Shown in pieces: positions 43,906 through 53,342 of a DNA stretch of 64,000 bases (position 1 is its first letter; each line of letters starts with the position of its first letter). A model generated the notes under the pieces. That model was not told the DNA's origin. It saw nothing but the letters and a program-made list of their open reading frames with translations, and did not search any database. The translations under genes were made by a program, and so were the position numbers. This stretch comes from Thomasclavelia sp. (GTDB lineage Bacteria; Bacillota_I; Bacilli_A; Erysipelotrichales; Coprobacillaceae), in the NCBI GenBank assembly GCA_028749475.1, contig JAQVWN010000003.1:62001-126000 (forward strand), read 5' to 3'.

Positions 43906-45260
43906 TGTTTAAAAAGATCTTAATTGCGAATAGAGGAGAAATCGCAGTTAGAATAATTAGAACTTGTAAAGAAATGGGAATTGAAAGTGTCGCTGTTTAT
44001 TCAAGTGCTGACAACGATTCACTACACGTTCAATTAGCCGATGAGGCAGTATGTATTGGTGGACCTAAAGCTAGTGACAGTTATTTAAATATGTCGGCTA
44101 TTTTACAAGTAGGAACTAGCCTAGGTTGTGACGCTATTCATCCCGGATTTGGATTTCTATCTGAAAACTCGACTTTTGCTAGATTAGTAGAAGAATGTGG
44201 AATGAAATTTATCGGCCCTAGTGGCGATATTATCGATATGATGGGTGATAAAGCTCAGGCTCGCTCTCAAATGCGTAAAGCCAAAGTACCTGTTGTACCA
44301 GGTAGTGAAGGACTTATTAGCACTAGTAAAGAAGCAAAAGAATTTGCTGATGAAATTGGTTATCCAGTTTTAATTAAAGCCTCAGCTGGTGGTGGTGGAA
44401 GAGGTATGAGAAAAGCTTTTAACGCTGATGAAGTTGAAGAACTTTTCAATACTGCTAAAGCTGAAGCCAAAGCTTGTTTTGGTAATGATGATATGTATAT
44501 TGAAAAACTTATCTTAAATCCAAGACATATTGAGTTCCAAATTCTTGGGGATAATTTTGGTAATGTCATTCATTTAGGTGAAAGAGATTGTTCTATTCAA
44601 AGAAGAAATCAAAAGATGATTGAAGAATCTCCTTCAAAAGCATTAAATGATGATTTGAGAAAAAGAATGGGCGCAGATGCGATTAAAGCAGCTAGTAGTG
44701 TTGGTTATACCAATGCTGGGACAATTGAATTTGTTTTAGATCATGAAGGTAATTATTACTTCATTGAAATGAATACAAGAATTCAAGTTGAACATCCAAT
44801 TACTGAAATGGTTACGGGAGTTGATTTAATTAAAGAACAAATCCGAATTGCTGCCAATTTACCTCTAACATATAAACAAGAAGATATTGTTATGAATGGT
44901 CATGCTATTGAATGTCGAATTAATGCTGAAGATCCTAACCAAGATTTCCGTCCTTGTCCAGGTAAAGTTAATTCTGTTCATATTCCAGGAGGATTTGGTG
45001 TAAGAGTTGATTCTATTTTATATCAAGGATATGTTATATCTTCCCATTATGATTCAATGATAGCTAAAGTTATTGTTCATGGTAAAACCAGATTAGAAGC
45101 TATTAAAAAAATGAGAAGAGTACTTGGTGAAATGGTTATTGATGGTATCAATACTAACCAAGAACTTCAATATTATATTATGTATCATCCAGAATATATT
45201 AAAGGAAACTTTGATACATCATTTATTGAAAACAACTTAGATAAGATGGTGAATAACTAA
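43905..45260 (+). CDS. accC: Biotin carboxylase subunit of acetyl-CoA carboxylase
   Basis: 451 residues. Carboxylates the biotin on AccB using ATP and bicarbonate. N-terminal ILIANRGEIAVRIIRTCKEMGI, glycine-rich ATP-grasp loop KASAGGGGRGMRKA, the EMNTRIQVEHPITEMVTG active-site segment and a C-terminal biotin carboxylase domain. Normal length. Overlaps both neighbours by one base. Confidence 0.97.
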   Translation: MFKKILIANRGEIAVRIIRTCKEMGIESVAVYSSADNDSLHVQLADEAVCIGGPKASDSYLNMSAILQVGTSLGCDAIHPGFGFLSENSTFARLVEECGMKFIGPSGDIIDMMGDKAQARSQMRKAKVPVVPGSEGLISTSKEAKEFADEIGYPVLIKASAGGGGRGMRKAFNADEVEELFNTAKAEAKACFGNDDMYIEKLILNPRHIEFQILGDNFGNVIHLGERDCSIQRRNQKMIEESPSKALNDDLRKRMGADAIKAASSVGYTNAGTIEFVLDHEGNYYFIEMNTRIQVEHPITEMVTGVDLIKEQIRIAANLPLTYKQEDIVMNGHAIECRINAEDPNQDFRPCPGKVNSVHIPGGFGVRVDSILYQGYVISSHYDSMIAKVIVHGKTRLEAIKKMRRVLGEMVIDGINTNQELQYYIMYHPEYIKGNFDTSFIENNLDKMVNN

Positions 45261-46123
45261 TGAAAGAACTATTTAGAGAAAGAAAAAAGAAACTTAAATC
45301 TTTTAAGAGTTTTTTAAATCGTAATCATACTCAAAAGAAAAAAGAAGTACCTAATGGAATATATGTTAAATGTAAATCTTGTAATAAATTAGTCCTATCT
45401 AATAAGATGCAAGAAAACTTATATGTTTGTCCAAGTTGTGGTTTTCATAATGCTATGCCTTCTAGAGATCGATTAGAGGAAATATTTGATGATGAGTATC
45501 ATGAATTAAATACTCATTCTAAAATTCATAATCCTTTAAACTTTCCGGGTTATGACAAAAAGATTGAAGGTTTAAAAGACACAACTGATTTAGATGAAGC
45601 GGTGATATGTGCTACCGGTTTAATAAATGATATTAAAACAGTTGTTTGTGTTATGGACAATAGTTTTTTAATGGGGAGTATGGGATCAGTTGTCGGGGAA
45701 AAGATCACAAGAGCAATCGAATACGCGATAAAAAGAAAAAGACCACTAATAATCTTTACTACTTCGGGAGGGGCCAGAATGCAAGAAGGAATCTATTCCT
45801 TAATGCAAATGGCCAAAACTTCAGCTGCTTTAAAGAAACATCATAATGCCGGACTTTTATATATATCTTATTTAACTAATCCAACTACTGGTGGGGTTAC
45901 GGCTTCATTTGCATCATTAGGCGATATTGTTATCGCTGAGCCAAAAGCCCTAATAGCTTTTGCTGGTCCCCGAGTAATTGAGTCAACAATTAAACAAACC
46001 TTACCAGAAGGTTTTCAAAGATCAGAATTTTTACTTGAACATGGTTTTGTAGATTTAATTGTTAGTAGAAAAGATATGAAACAAACTCTATCAAACATAC
46101 TTAGTTTACATAAGGGAGGATAA
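45260..46123 (+). CDS. accD: Acetyl-CoA carboxylase carboxyltransferase subunit beta
   Basis: 287 residues. An N-terminal four-Cys zinc ribbon (CKSC ... CPSC) followed by the carboxyltransferase fold with TTSGGARMQEGIYSLMQMAK and NPTTGGVTASFA. Works as a complex with AccA to move the carboxyl group to acetyl-CoA. One-base overlap with accC; accA starts two bases after the stop. Confidence 0.96.
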   Translation: MKELFRERKKKLKSFKSFLNRNHTQKKKEVPNGIYVKCKSCNKLVLSNKMQENLYVCPSCGFHNAMPSRDRLEEIFDDEYHELNTHSKIHNPLNFPGYDKKIEGLKDTTDLDEAVICATGLINDIKTVVCVMDNSFLMGSMGSVVGEKITRAIEYAIKRKRPLIIFTTSGGARMQEGIYSLMQMAKTSAALKKHHNAGLLYISYLTNPTTGGVTASFASLGDIVIAEPKALIAFAGPRVIESTIKQTLPEGFQRSEFLLEHGFVDLIVSRKDMKQTLSNILSLHKGG

Positions 46124-46125
46124 AG

Positions 46126-47067
46126 ATGAAGTTAAAAGAAAAAGAATTAAAACTTACAGAATTAACTAATCAATTAGAATCTTTATGTAATGAAGATAAT
46201 CCTAACCAAGAAGTAATTAATAAACTAAGAGATGAAATAAAAGATTATAAAGAAAAATGTTATAGCGATTTATCAAGTTATGATCATGTTTATTTAGCTC
46301 GTAAACAAACTAGACCAAACGTCGGAGCGTATATTGATAATTTGATTGATGAGTTCATTGAATTACACGGTGATCGCTACTACAAAGATGATGGAGCAAT
46401 TGTTGGGGGAATTGGTTATTTTGAAGAACGACCAGTAACTGTTATTGGTCATTGTAAAGGTAAAAATGTCGAAGAAAACTTAAAGTGCAACTTTGGTATG
46501 GCTTCTCCTGAAGGCTTTAGAAAAGCTTATCGTTTGATGAAACAGGCAGAAAAGTTTAATCGTCCAATTATTACTTTCATTGATACACCAGGTGCTTATC
46601 CTGGCTTAGAATCAGAAGAGAATGGAATTGGAGAAGCTATTGCTTCTAATCTTATGATGATGTCTGATTTAAAAGTTCCTATTATAGTTTTTGTAATAGG
46701 AGAAGGTGGTTCAGGTGGAGCCTTAGCTATCTCAATTGGCGATAGGATTGTCATGTTAGAAAATAGTGTTTATTCAGTCCTTTCACCTGAAGGATTTTCA
46801 TCTATTTTATGGAAAGATAAAGAAGGTAAAAGAGTTGAAGAAGCAGCATCATTAATGAAAATGACAAGTAAAGATTTACTTGAAGATAGTATCATCGATG
46901 CAATTATTAAAGAGCCTTTAGGTGGAATTGAATATGATGAAGAATATGTTTATAAACAAATAAGAAAATATCTTCGAAGTGAATTAAATTCACTTACGAA
47001 GTTATCTAAAGAAACTTTGATTGAAAAAAGATACAACAAATATCGTTGTATCTCAAATCAAATATAA
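46126..47067 (+). CDS. accA: Acetyl-CoA carboxylase carboxyltransferase subunit alpha
   Basis: 313 residues. Helical N-terminus, then RPNVGAYIDNLIDEFIELHGDR, FGMASPEGFRKAYRLMKQA, TFIDTPGAYPGLESEENG and GEGGSGGALAISIGD, all family hallmarks. Completes accBCDA. Two hairpins (46977-46995, 47029-47053) lie near its 3' end. Confidence 0.96.
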   Translation: MKLKEKELKLTELTNQLESLCNEDNPNQEVINKLRDEIKDYKEKCYSDLSSYDHVYLARKQTRPNVGAYIDNLIDEFIELHGDRYYKDDGAIVGGIGYFEERPVTVIGHCKGKNVEENLKCNFGMASPEGFRKAYRLMKQAEKFNRPIITFIDTPGAYPGLESEENGIGEAIASNLMMMSDLKVPIIVFVIGEGGSGGALAISIGDRIVMLENSVYSVLSPEGFSSILWKDKEGKRVEEAASLMKMTSKDLLEDSIIDAIIKEPLGGIEYDEEYVYKQIRKYLRSELNSLTKLSKETLIEKRYNKYRCISNQI

Positions 47068-47082
47068 GGAGCATTATACTAA

Positions 47083-48003
47083 ATGAAGATAATTGGAACA
47101 GGACACTATTTACCTTCCAAAATCATTAATAATCATTACTTTGAACAAACATTAGATACAAGTGATGAATGGATAGTAACAAGAACTGGAATAAAAGAAA
47201 GAAGATTTGCAACTGATGAAACAACTACAACTTTAGGTTACAACGCTTCTTTACAAGCCATTAATAATGCCAATATTAATAAAGAAGATATTGGAGTGAT
47301 TGTAGTAGCTACTATGACACCTGATTATTTAACTCCTAGTTGTGCTTGTATGATTGCCAGCAAACTAGGATTAAATAATTCCAATGTCATGGCTTTAGAT
47401 ATTAACGCTGCTTGTAGTGGATTTGTCTATGGAATGAGTGTTGCTAATAGTTTACTTACAACAAACTCTAAAAAGTATGCTTTATTAATTGGTACAGAAA
47501 AACTATCAAGTATTTTAGATTTTGAAGATCGTACTACTTGTGTTCTTTTTGGTGATGGAGCTGGAGCAGTCATTATTCAAAACGATGATAAAAAATTATG
47601 TAGTTATCAAAACTGTATTGGTAATGATGAAGCTTTATATGCTTTAAGTAATGAAAGAAAACTTAGGATGAATGGAAAAGATGTCTTTAAGTTTGCGGTT
47701 AAGGCTATTCCAGAAGCGATAAATAGTGTCTTAGAAAAGTCTAATCTAACATTAGATGATATTGATTATGTAGTTTGTCATCAAGCAAATTTAAGAATAA
47801 TTACTCATGTATATAAGAAGTTAAAATGTCCTAGTAATAAGTTCTACGTTAACTTAGATAAACTCGGTAATACTTCTGGAGCATCTATTCCACTTGCTCT
47901 ATCGATGATGAATGAAGAAAAATTATTAAAAGATGGAATGAAAATAATCTGTGTTGGTTTTGGTGGTGGTTTAACTTATGGTGCCACATTATTTGAATGG
48001 TAA
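47083..48003 (+). CDS. fabH: Beta-ketoacyl-ACP synthase III
   Basis: 306 residues. Starts chain building by condensing acyl-CoA with malonyl-ACP. Catalytic triad Cys111 (NAACSGF), His233 (CHQAN) and Asn263 (GNTSGA). N-terminal GTGHYLPSKI and RTGIKERR are typical. Ribosome site AAGGAG, somewhat far upstream. Confidence 0.96.
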   Translation: MKIIGTGHYLPSKIINNHYFEQTLDTSDEWIVTRTGIKERRFATDETTTTLGYNASLQAINNANINKEDIGVIVVATMTPDYLTPSCACMIASKLGLNNSNVMALDINAACSGFVYGMSVANSLLTTNSKKYALLIGTEKLSSILDFEDRTTCVLFGDGAGAVIIQNDDKKLCSYQNCIGNDEALYALSNERKLRMNGKDVFKFAVKAIPEAINSVLEKSNLTLDDIDYVVCHQANLRIITHVYKKLKCPSNKFYVNLDKLGNTSGASIPLALSMMNEEKLLKDGMKIICVGFGGGLTYGATLFEW

Positions 48004-48013
48004 GGAGAAAGAA

Positions 48014-48940
48014 ATGAAATTAAATGAAATAATAAATACAAAATATCCTTTGATTCAAGGAGGAATGGCAAATATTGCAACTGGAAAATTTGCCGCTAGT
48101 GTATCTAATGCTGGGGCATTAGGTTTAATAGGTGCTGGAGGAATGAACTGCAATCAACTTGCAAAAGAGATTGATGAATGTCGTCAACTAACTGATAAAC
48201 CTTTTGGTGTCAATATTATGTTAATGAATCCCGAAGCTAATAAAATGGCTGAATTAGTTATTGAAAAAAAGGTTCCAGTAGTAACTACTGGGGCTGGTAA
48301 TCCGGGAACATATATTAAGATGTGGAAAGATGCTGGATTAAAAGTATTACCAGTTGTTCCAAGTGTTGCTTTAGCTAAAAGAATGGAAAGAGCTGGAGCT
48401 GATGCCTTAATTGTTGAAGGAACAGAAGCTGGAGGTCATATAGGTGAATTAACTACTATGGCTCTAGTACCTCAAGTAGTAAAGGCAGTTAGTATTCCTG
48501 TAGTAGCAGCTGGAGGAATTGCTAGTGGATCTCAACTTTTAGCAGCATATGCTTTAGGCGCATGTGGAGTACAAGTAGGAACTTGTCTTCTTGCTAGTAA
48601 AGAATGTCCAATTCATGATAACTATAAGCAAGCTATTATCAAAGCTAAAGATACTGGAACTACAGTAACAGGTAGAAATAGTGGGGCACCAGTTCGAGTA
48701 TTAAAAAATAAGATGGCTAAAAAATATATTTCATTAGAAAAAGAAGGCGCTAGTCTAGAAGAGTTAGAAGTATATACTCTAGGTTCATTAAAAAGAGCAG
48801 TCTTTGAAGGTGATGTTGATACTGGTTCATTAATGGCTGGACAAGTTGCTGGAATGGTTAATGAATTAAAACCAGTAAAACAAATTATTGAAGAGATGTT
48901 TGATGAATGTAAAACAACTTACGAAAACTTGGAGATTTAA
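48014..48940 (+). CDS. fabK: Enoyl-ACP reductase II (FMN-dependent)
   Basis: 308 residues. Last reduction of each elongation cycle; triclosan-insensitive type found in streptococci and clostridia. The start MKLNEIINTKYPLIQGGMANI, GVNIMLMNP, VEGTEAGGHIGE and VVAAGGIASGSQL match FabK. ATG 48014 is set by AAGGAG; in-frame codons upstream overlap fabH. No FabI or FabL is present, so this is the likely main enoyl reductase. Confidence 0.93.
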   Translation: MKLNEIINTKYPLIQGGMANIATGKFAASVSNAGALGLIGAGGMNCNQLAKEIDECRQLTDKPFGVNIMLMNPEANKMAELVIEKKVPVVTTGAGNPGTYIKMWKDAGLKVLPVVPSVALAKRMERAGADALIVEGTEAGGHIGELTTMALVPQVVKAVSIPVVAAGGIASGSQLLAAYALGACGVQVGTCLLASKECPIHDNYKQAIIKAKDTGTTVTGRNSGAPVRVLKNKMAKKYISLEKEGASLEELEVYTLGSLKRAVFEGDVDTGSLMAGQVAGMVNELKPVKQIIEEMFDECKTTYENLEI

Positions 48941-48942
48941 AA

Positions 48943-49989
48943 ATGGAAAAAGTAAAAATTGATAATCTAACAATGGATATTCCGATTATTCAAGGCGGAA
49001 TGGGAGTTGGTATATCATTATCTAACCTAGCTGGAAATGTGGCAAAGTGTGGAGGAATGGGGGTTATTTCCGCTGCCCATCCTGGTTATAAAGAAACTGA
49101 CTTTAATACCAATCCTTTAGATGCCAATATTAGAGCAATCAAAAAAGAAATAAGTAAAGCTAAAGAAATAGCTAATGGTAGTGGAATAGTGGCAGTTAAT
49201 ATTATGTGTGCTATGCAAGACTATGATGAATTAGTAAAAGCTAGTATTGAAGGAAAAACAGATGCTATCATTTCTGGAGCTGGCCTTCCTCTTCATTTAC
49301 CAAAACTTACAACTGGTACAAATGTCAAAATAGCTCCAATAGTTTCTAGTGGTAAAGCAGCTCAACTAATAATTAGAAGTTGGCAAAGAAAATACCAAAG
49401 AACTCCTGACTTTATTGTTATCGAAGGTTATAAAGCTGGAGGTCATCTTGGCTTTCATAAAGATGACTTAATTAATAATACATGTCAAAGTTTAGAAGAT
49501 ATTCTAAAAGATGTTCTAGAAGTCTTAAAGAAATATGAAATCAATATTCCAGTCTTTGTAGCTGGAGGAATATATACTCATGATGATATTGAGCATTTTA
49601 TAAAACTAGGAGCAAGTGGTGTTCAAATAGGTACTCGTTTTATTGGTACTAATGAATGTGATGCTTCACCTAAATTTAAACAAGCTTTCATCAATGCTAC
49701 AAGTAGTAACATTGAACTTGTTACTTCACCAGTAGGAATGCCTGGAAGAGCTATTCATACAAAGTTTTTAGACCTTGTAAGTAATCATCAAACTAAGATT
49801 ACTAAATGCTATAAATGTATTTCTTCATGTGATCCTAAAACTGCTCCTTATTGTATAACTAAAGCATTAATAGAAGCAGTTAAAGGAAACATCGATGAAG
49901 GATTAGTATTTAGTGGAACTAATGGATACAAAATTAAAAGTATCGTAAGTGTTCAAGATTTAATAAATGAACTTATGGAGGGAAAGTAA
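48943..49989 (+). CDS. Second FabK/nitronate-monooxygenase-like flavoprotein
   Basis: 348 residues, related to FabK by PIIQGGMGVGISLSNLAG, the SGAGLPLHLP block, EGYKAGGHLG and FVAGGIYTHDDI, thus an FMN-binding 2-nitropropane dioxygenase-like fold. It differs by a Cys-rich segment near residue ~285 (KCYKCISSCDPKTAPYC) that could bind metal or an iron-sulfur cluster. Located two bases after fabK and overlapping fabD by one base, so a fatty-acid role (second enoyl reductase, or detoxification) is likely but unproven. Confidence 0.75.
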   Translation: MEKVKIDNLTMDIPIIQGGMGVGISLSNLAGNVAKCGGMGVISAAHPGYKETDFNTNPLDANIRAIKKEISKAKEIANGSGIVAVNIMCAMQDYDELVKASIEGKTDAIISGAGLPLHLPKLTTGTNVKIAPIVSSGKAAQLIIRSWQRKYQRTPDFIVIEGYKAGGHLGFHKDDLINNTCQSLEDILKDVLEVLKKYEINIPVFVAGGIYTHDDIEHFIKLGASGVQIGTRFIGTNECDASPKFKQAFINATSSNIELVTSPVGMPGRAIHTKFLDLVSNHQTKITKCYKCISSCDPKTAPYCITKALIEAVKGNIDEGLVFSGTNGYKIKSIVSVQDLINELMEGK

Positions 49990-50924
49990 TGAAACTTGGA
50001 ATTGTTTATGCTGGTCAGGGAAGCCAAGTAGTTGGAATGGGTAAATCTTTTTATGATAACTATGAAATAGCTAAAAAGATTTATGATGATATTGATTTAG
50101 ATATTGATGTTAAAGAACTTTCTTTTAATGGACCAATTGAAGAATTATCAAAAACAAGTCAAACTCAACCATGTATGGTTGCTTTTGGGGTAGTAGTTAC
50201 TAATTTATTAAAACAAAATAGAATTATTCCTTCTTATGTTTGTGGACTTTCACTAGGTGAATATACTGCCTTACATGCTTCAGGAGTCTTTGATGATCAA
50301 CAAGCTATTGAACTTGTTAGATTCCGTGGCCTTGCTATGGAAAAGGCAGCTGAAGGTGTTAAATCTAAGATGTTAGCCATTATTGGTTTAGATCGAACAA
50401 AGCTAGATGAAGCAGTAAGTAAAGCTAAATCTTTAGGAGTAGTTCAAATCTGTAATTATAACTGTCCTGGACAACTTGTAATTGGCGGCGAAGACAAGGC
50501 TGTAACTAAGGCAGGAGAATATGCTTTAGAGTTAGGGGCTAGAAGAGCTATTCCTTTAAATACTAGTGGACCTTTTCATACTTCTTTACTTGAAGAAGCA
50601 TCAAAAAATCTTCACGACAAATTTAAGGATACTAAGTTTAATGAAATGACAATACCAGTTATCTTTAATGCAACAGCTAAAGAATTAGCTGATGATAAAA
50701 GTATTGCTGATATGTTAGAACTACAAGTTAAATCTTCTGTTTATTTTGAAGATAGTATTAGATATATGATTGATAAAGGTGTTGATACAATCATTGAGGT
50801 AGGACCAGGTAAAGTATTAAGTGGTTTTATAAGAAAGATTGATAAGTCGATTAAGACTTATCAAATTGAAGATAATGAAACATTTACTAAAGTATTGGAG
50901 GAATTAAATAATGGATCTAAGTAA
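49989..50924 (+). CDS. fabD: Malonyl-CoA:ACP transacylase
   Basis: 311 residues. Loads malonyl groups onto ACP. Nucleophile Ser88 in GLSLGEYTA, His197 in GPFHTSLL, N-terminal YAGQGSQVVGMG. Coupled to both neighbours: its start overlaps the previous stop and fabG begins 14 bases before its end. A 10-bp hairpin lies at 50839-50864. Confidence 0.96.
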   Translation: MKLGIVYAGQGSQVVGMGKSFYDNYEIAKKIYDDIDLDIDVKELSFNGPIEELSKTSQTQPCMVAFGVVVTNLLKQNRIIPSYVCGLSLGEYTALHASGVFDDQQAIELVRFRGLAMEKAAEGVKSKMLAIIGLDRTKLDEAVSKAKSLGVVQICNYNCPGQLVIGGEDKAVTKAGEYALELGARRAIPLNTSGPFHTSLLEEASKNLHDKFKDTKFNEMTIPVIFNATAKELADDKSIADMLELQVKSSVYFEDSIRYMIDKGVDTIIEVGPGKVLSGFIRKIDKSIKTYQIEDNETFTKVLEELNNGSK

Positions 50925-51663
50925 TAAAGTAGCTTTAATTACTGGAGGAGCTCAAGGAATTGGAAAAGAAGTAGCTTTAACATTAGCTAAAGCTAATGCT
51001 ACAGTTGTAGTTAATTATATTGATTTTAATAATAATAAAGAAATAGCACTTCAAACTAAAAAAGAAATAGAAGATTTAGGTGTTAAATGTATGATTATTG
51101 CAGCTGATGTATCAAACTATGATGAAGTTAAAGAAATGATGGATACAGTTGTTAAAGAATTAGGATCAATTGATATTCTTATTAATAATGCTGGTATCAC
51201 CAAAGATAATCTAATCATGAGAATGAAAGAAGCTGATTTTGATGCAGTTGTAAATGTTAATCTTAAAGGGACATTTAACTGTATGAAACATGTTACTAAA
51301 ATCATGATGAAACAAAGATCAGGAAGAATAATTTCAATGTCTTCAGTAGTTGGAGTTATGGGAAATGCTGGGCAAGTAAACTACGCAGCTACTAAATCAG
51401 GAGTTATTGGAATGACAATGTCTCTAGCAAGAGAAGTAGGTAGTAGAGGTATTACAGTTAATGCTGTAGCTCCCGGATTTATTAAAACAGCAATGACTGA
51501 TGTCTTACCAGATGAGGCTAAAGAAAAACTAAAATCTCAAATTCCATTAGGATATTTAGGAGAAGTTAAAGATATCGCTAATACAGTTTTATTTTTAGCA
51601 AGTGATGAAGCAAGATATATTACAGGTCAAACCATCCATGTTGATGGTGGAATGGCAATGTAG
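50911..51663 (+). CDS. fabG: 3-oxoacyl-ACP reductase
   Basis: 250 residues, short-chain dehydrogenase fold. NADPH site TGGAQGIGKE, NNAGITKDNL, catalytic Ser145, Tyr158 and Lys162 (NYAATKSG), and the C-terminal ITGQTIHVDGGMAM. Ribosome site GGAGG inside fabD. Ends with TAG. Confidence 0.96.
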   Translation: MDLSNKVALITGGAQGIGKEVALTLAKANATVVVNYIDFNNNKEIALQTKKEIEDLGVKCMIIAADVSNYDEVKEMMDTVVKELGSIDILINNAGITKDNLIMRMKEADFDAVVNVNLKGTFNCMKHVTKIMMKQRSGRIISMSSVVGVMGNAGQVNYAATKSGVIGMTMSLAREVGSRGITVNAVAPGFIKTAMTDVLPDEAKEKLKSQIPLGYLGEVKDIANTVLFLASDEARYITGQTIHVDGGMAM

Positions 51664-51672
51664 GAGGCAAAT

Positions 51673-52914
51673 ATGAAACGAAGAGTTGTAGTAACTGGAC
51701 TAGGGGCCATAACACCCCTAGGACATAATGTAAATGAAACATGGTCTGGAATTGAAAATGAAGTATGTGGAATAGATAATATTACTCTTTATGATACTTC
51801 TAATCAAAAGGTTAAAGTTGCCGGAGAAGTAAAGGATTTTGATGTAACTAAGTATATTGATAAAAAAGATGCTCGTAAGATGGATCGTTTTATTCAATTT
51901 GGAGTAATAGCTGCTCGTGAAGCGTACAAAGATGCTGGTTTAGATCAAGCCTCAATTGACCATGATCGTTTTGGAGTTGTAGTTTCAAGTGGAATCGGTG
52001 GTCTTAAAACAATCCAAGATAATGCTAAAAAAGGTGAAGAAAAAGGATATGATCGGGTATCACCTTTCTTTGTACCAATGTCAATTACTAATTTAGCGGC
52101 TGGTACAATCGCAATTGAACTAAAAGCTAAAGGACTTTGTACATGTCCTGTAACAGCTTGTGCTGGTGGCACAAACGCCATTGGTGATGCTTTTAGAAAC
52201 ATTAGAGATGGTTATCAAGATGTTATGGTAGCTGGTGGAAGTGAAGCTTCAATTACTCCTCTTGGAATTGGAGGATTCACTTCAATGAAAGCTTTATCTA
52301 CAAATATAGATCCTAAAAGAGCTTCTATCCCTTTTGATAAAGAAAGAAATGGATTTGTTATGGGAGAAGGAGCAGGAATTTTAATTCTAGAAGAATTAGA
52401 ACATGCTAAAAAAAGAGGAGCTAAAATCTATTGTGAAATGATTGGTTATGGAGTATCTTGTGATGCTCACCATATCACTGCTCCGATTGAAGGAGGAGTA
52501 GGTGGAGCTAAAGCGATGACTAATGCTATGGAAGATGCTAATATCAATCCTCAGGATGTGGATTATATTAATGCTCATGGAACATCTACTGGTCTTAATG
52601 ATAAATTTGAAACAGCAGCCATTAAAACAGCTTTAAAAGATTACGCATACAAAGTTGCGGTATCATCAACTAAAGGTAATACTGGTCATTGTCTTGGAGC
52701 TACTGGTGGAATTGAAGGAGTATTCTGTGTTAAAGCCATTGAAGAAAGCCTTATTCCGGCCACAATATCTTATAAAGAAAAAGATGAACTCTGCGACCTT
52801 GATATCGTTCCTAATAAATGTCGTAAACAAGATATCAATATCGCAATGAGTAATTCACTTGGTTTTGGTGGCCATAATGCCACAATTGTCTTTAAGAAAT
52901 ATAAGGGAGAATAA
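51673..52914 (+). CDS. fabF: Beta-ketoacyl-ACP synthase II
   Basis: 413 residues. Chain-elongating condensing enzyme. Cys163 (TACAGGTNAIG), His302 (AHGTSTGLND) and His339 (GNTGHCLGATGG) form the active site. No fabB is seen, so FabF probably does all elongation. AGGAGG ribosome site just after fabG. Confidence 0.97.
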   Translation: MKRRVVVTGLGAITPLGHNVNETWSGIENEVCGIDNITLYDTSNQKVKVAGEVKDFDVTKYIDKKDARKMDRFIQFGVIAAREAYKDAGLDQASIDHDRFGVVVSSGIGGLKTIQDNAKKGEEKGYDRVSPFFVPMSITNLAAGTIAIELKAKGLCTCPVTACAGGTNAIGDAFRNIRDGYQDVMVAGGSEASITPLGIGGFTSMKALSTNIDPKRASIPFDKERNGFVMGEGAGILILEELEHAKKRGAKIYCEMIGYGVSCDAHHITAPIEGGVGGAKAMTNAMEDANINPQDVDYINAHGTSTGLNDKFETAAIKTALKDYAYKVAVSSTKGNTGHCLGATGGIEGVFCVKAIEESLIPATISYKEKDELCDLDIVPNKCRKQDINIAMSNSLGFGGHNATIVFKKYKGE

Positions 52915-52916
52915 AA

Positions 52917-53342
52917 ATGGAATTAAATAGTAATGAAATCGCACAGATAAATCCTCATCGTTATCCTTTTGCTTTAGTTGATAGAATAACTGATTACAAA
53001 GAAGGCGAATACGCTAAAGGTATTAAATGTGTATCAGTAAATGAAATGCAGTTTATGGGGCATTTTCCAACTCATCATGTAATGCCAGGAGTTTTAATTG
53101 TTGAAGCTTTAGCTCAAGTTGGATGTATTGCGATTCTTTCAAAAGAAGAAAACAAAGGAAAACTAGTTTTTTTTGCTGGAATTAATAATTGTAAATTTAA
53201 AGGACAAGTAATTCCTGGTGATGTCTTAGAATTAGAATGTCATCTAACTAGACAAAAAGGTAGTATTGGAATTGGAGAAGCTGTTGCTAAAGTGAATGAT
53301 AAAATAGTCGTTAAAGCTCAACTTACTTTTGCTATCGGTTAA
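52917..53342 (+). CDS. fabZ: 3-hydroxyacyl-ACP dehydratase
   Basis: 141 residues, single hot-dog fold. Catalytic His49 in GHFPTHHVMPG and Glu63 in VEALAQVG. Normal FabZ length. Starts two bases after fabF and overlaps birA by one base. Confidence 0.96.
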   Translation: MELNSNEIAQINPHRYPFALVDRITDYKEGEYAKGIKCVSVNEMQFMGHFPTHHVMPGVLIVEALAQVGCIAILSKEENKGKLVFFAGINNCKFKGQVIPGDVLELECHLTRQKGSIGIGEAVAKVNDKIVVKAQLTFAIG

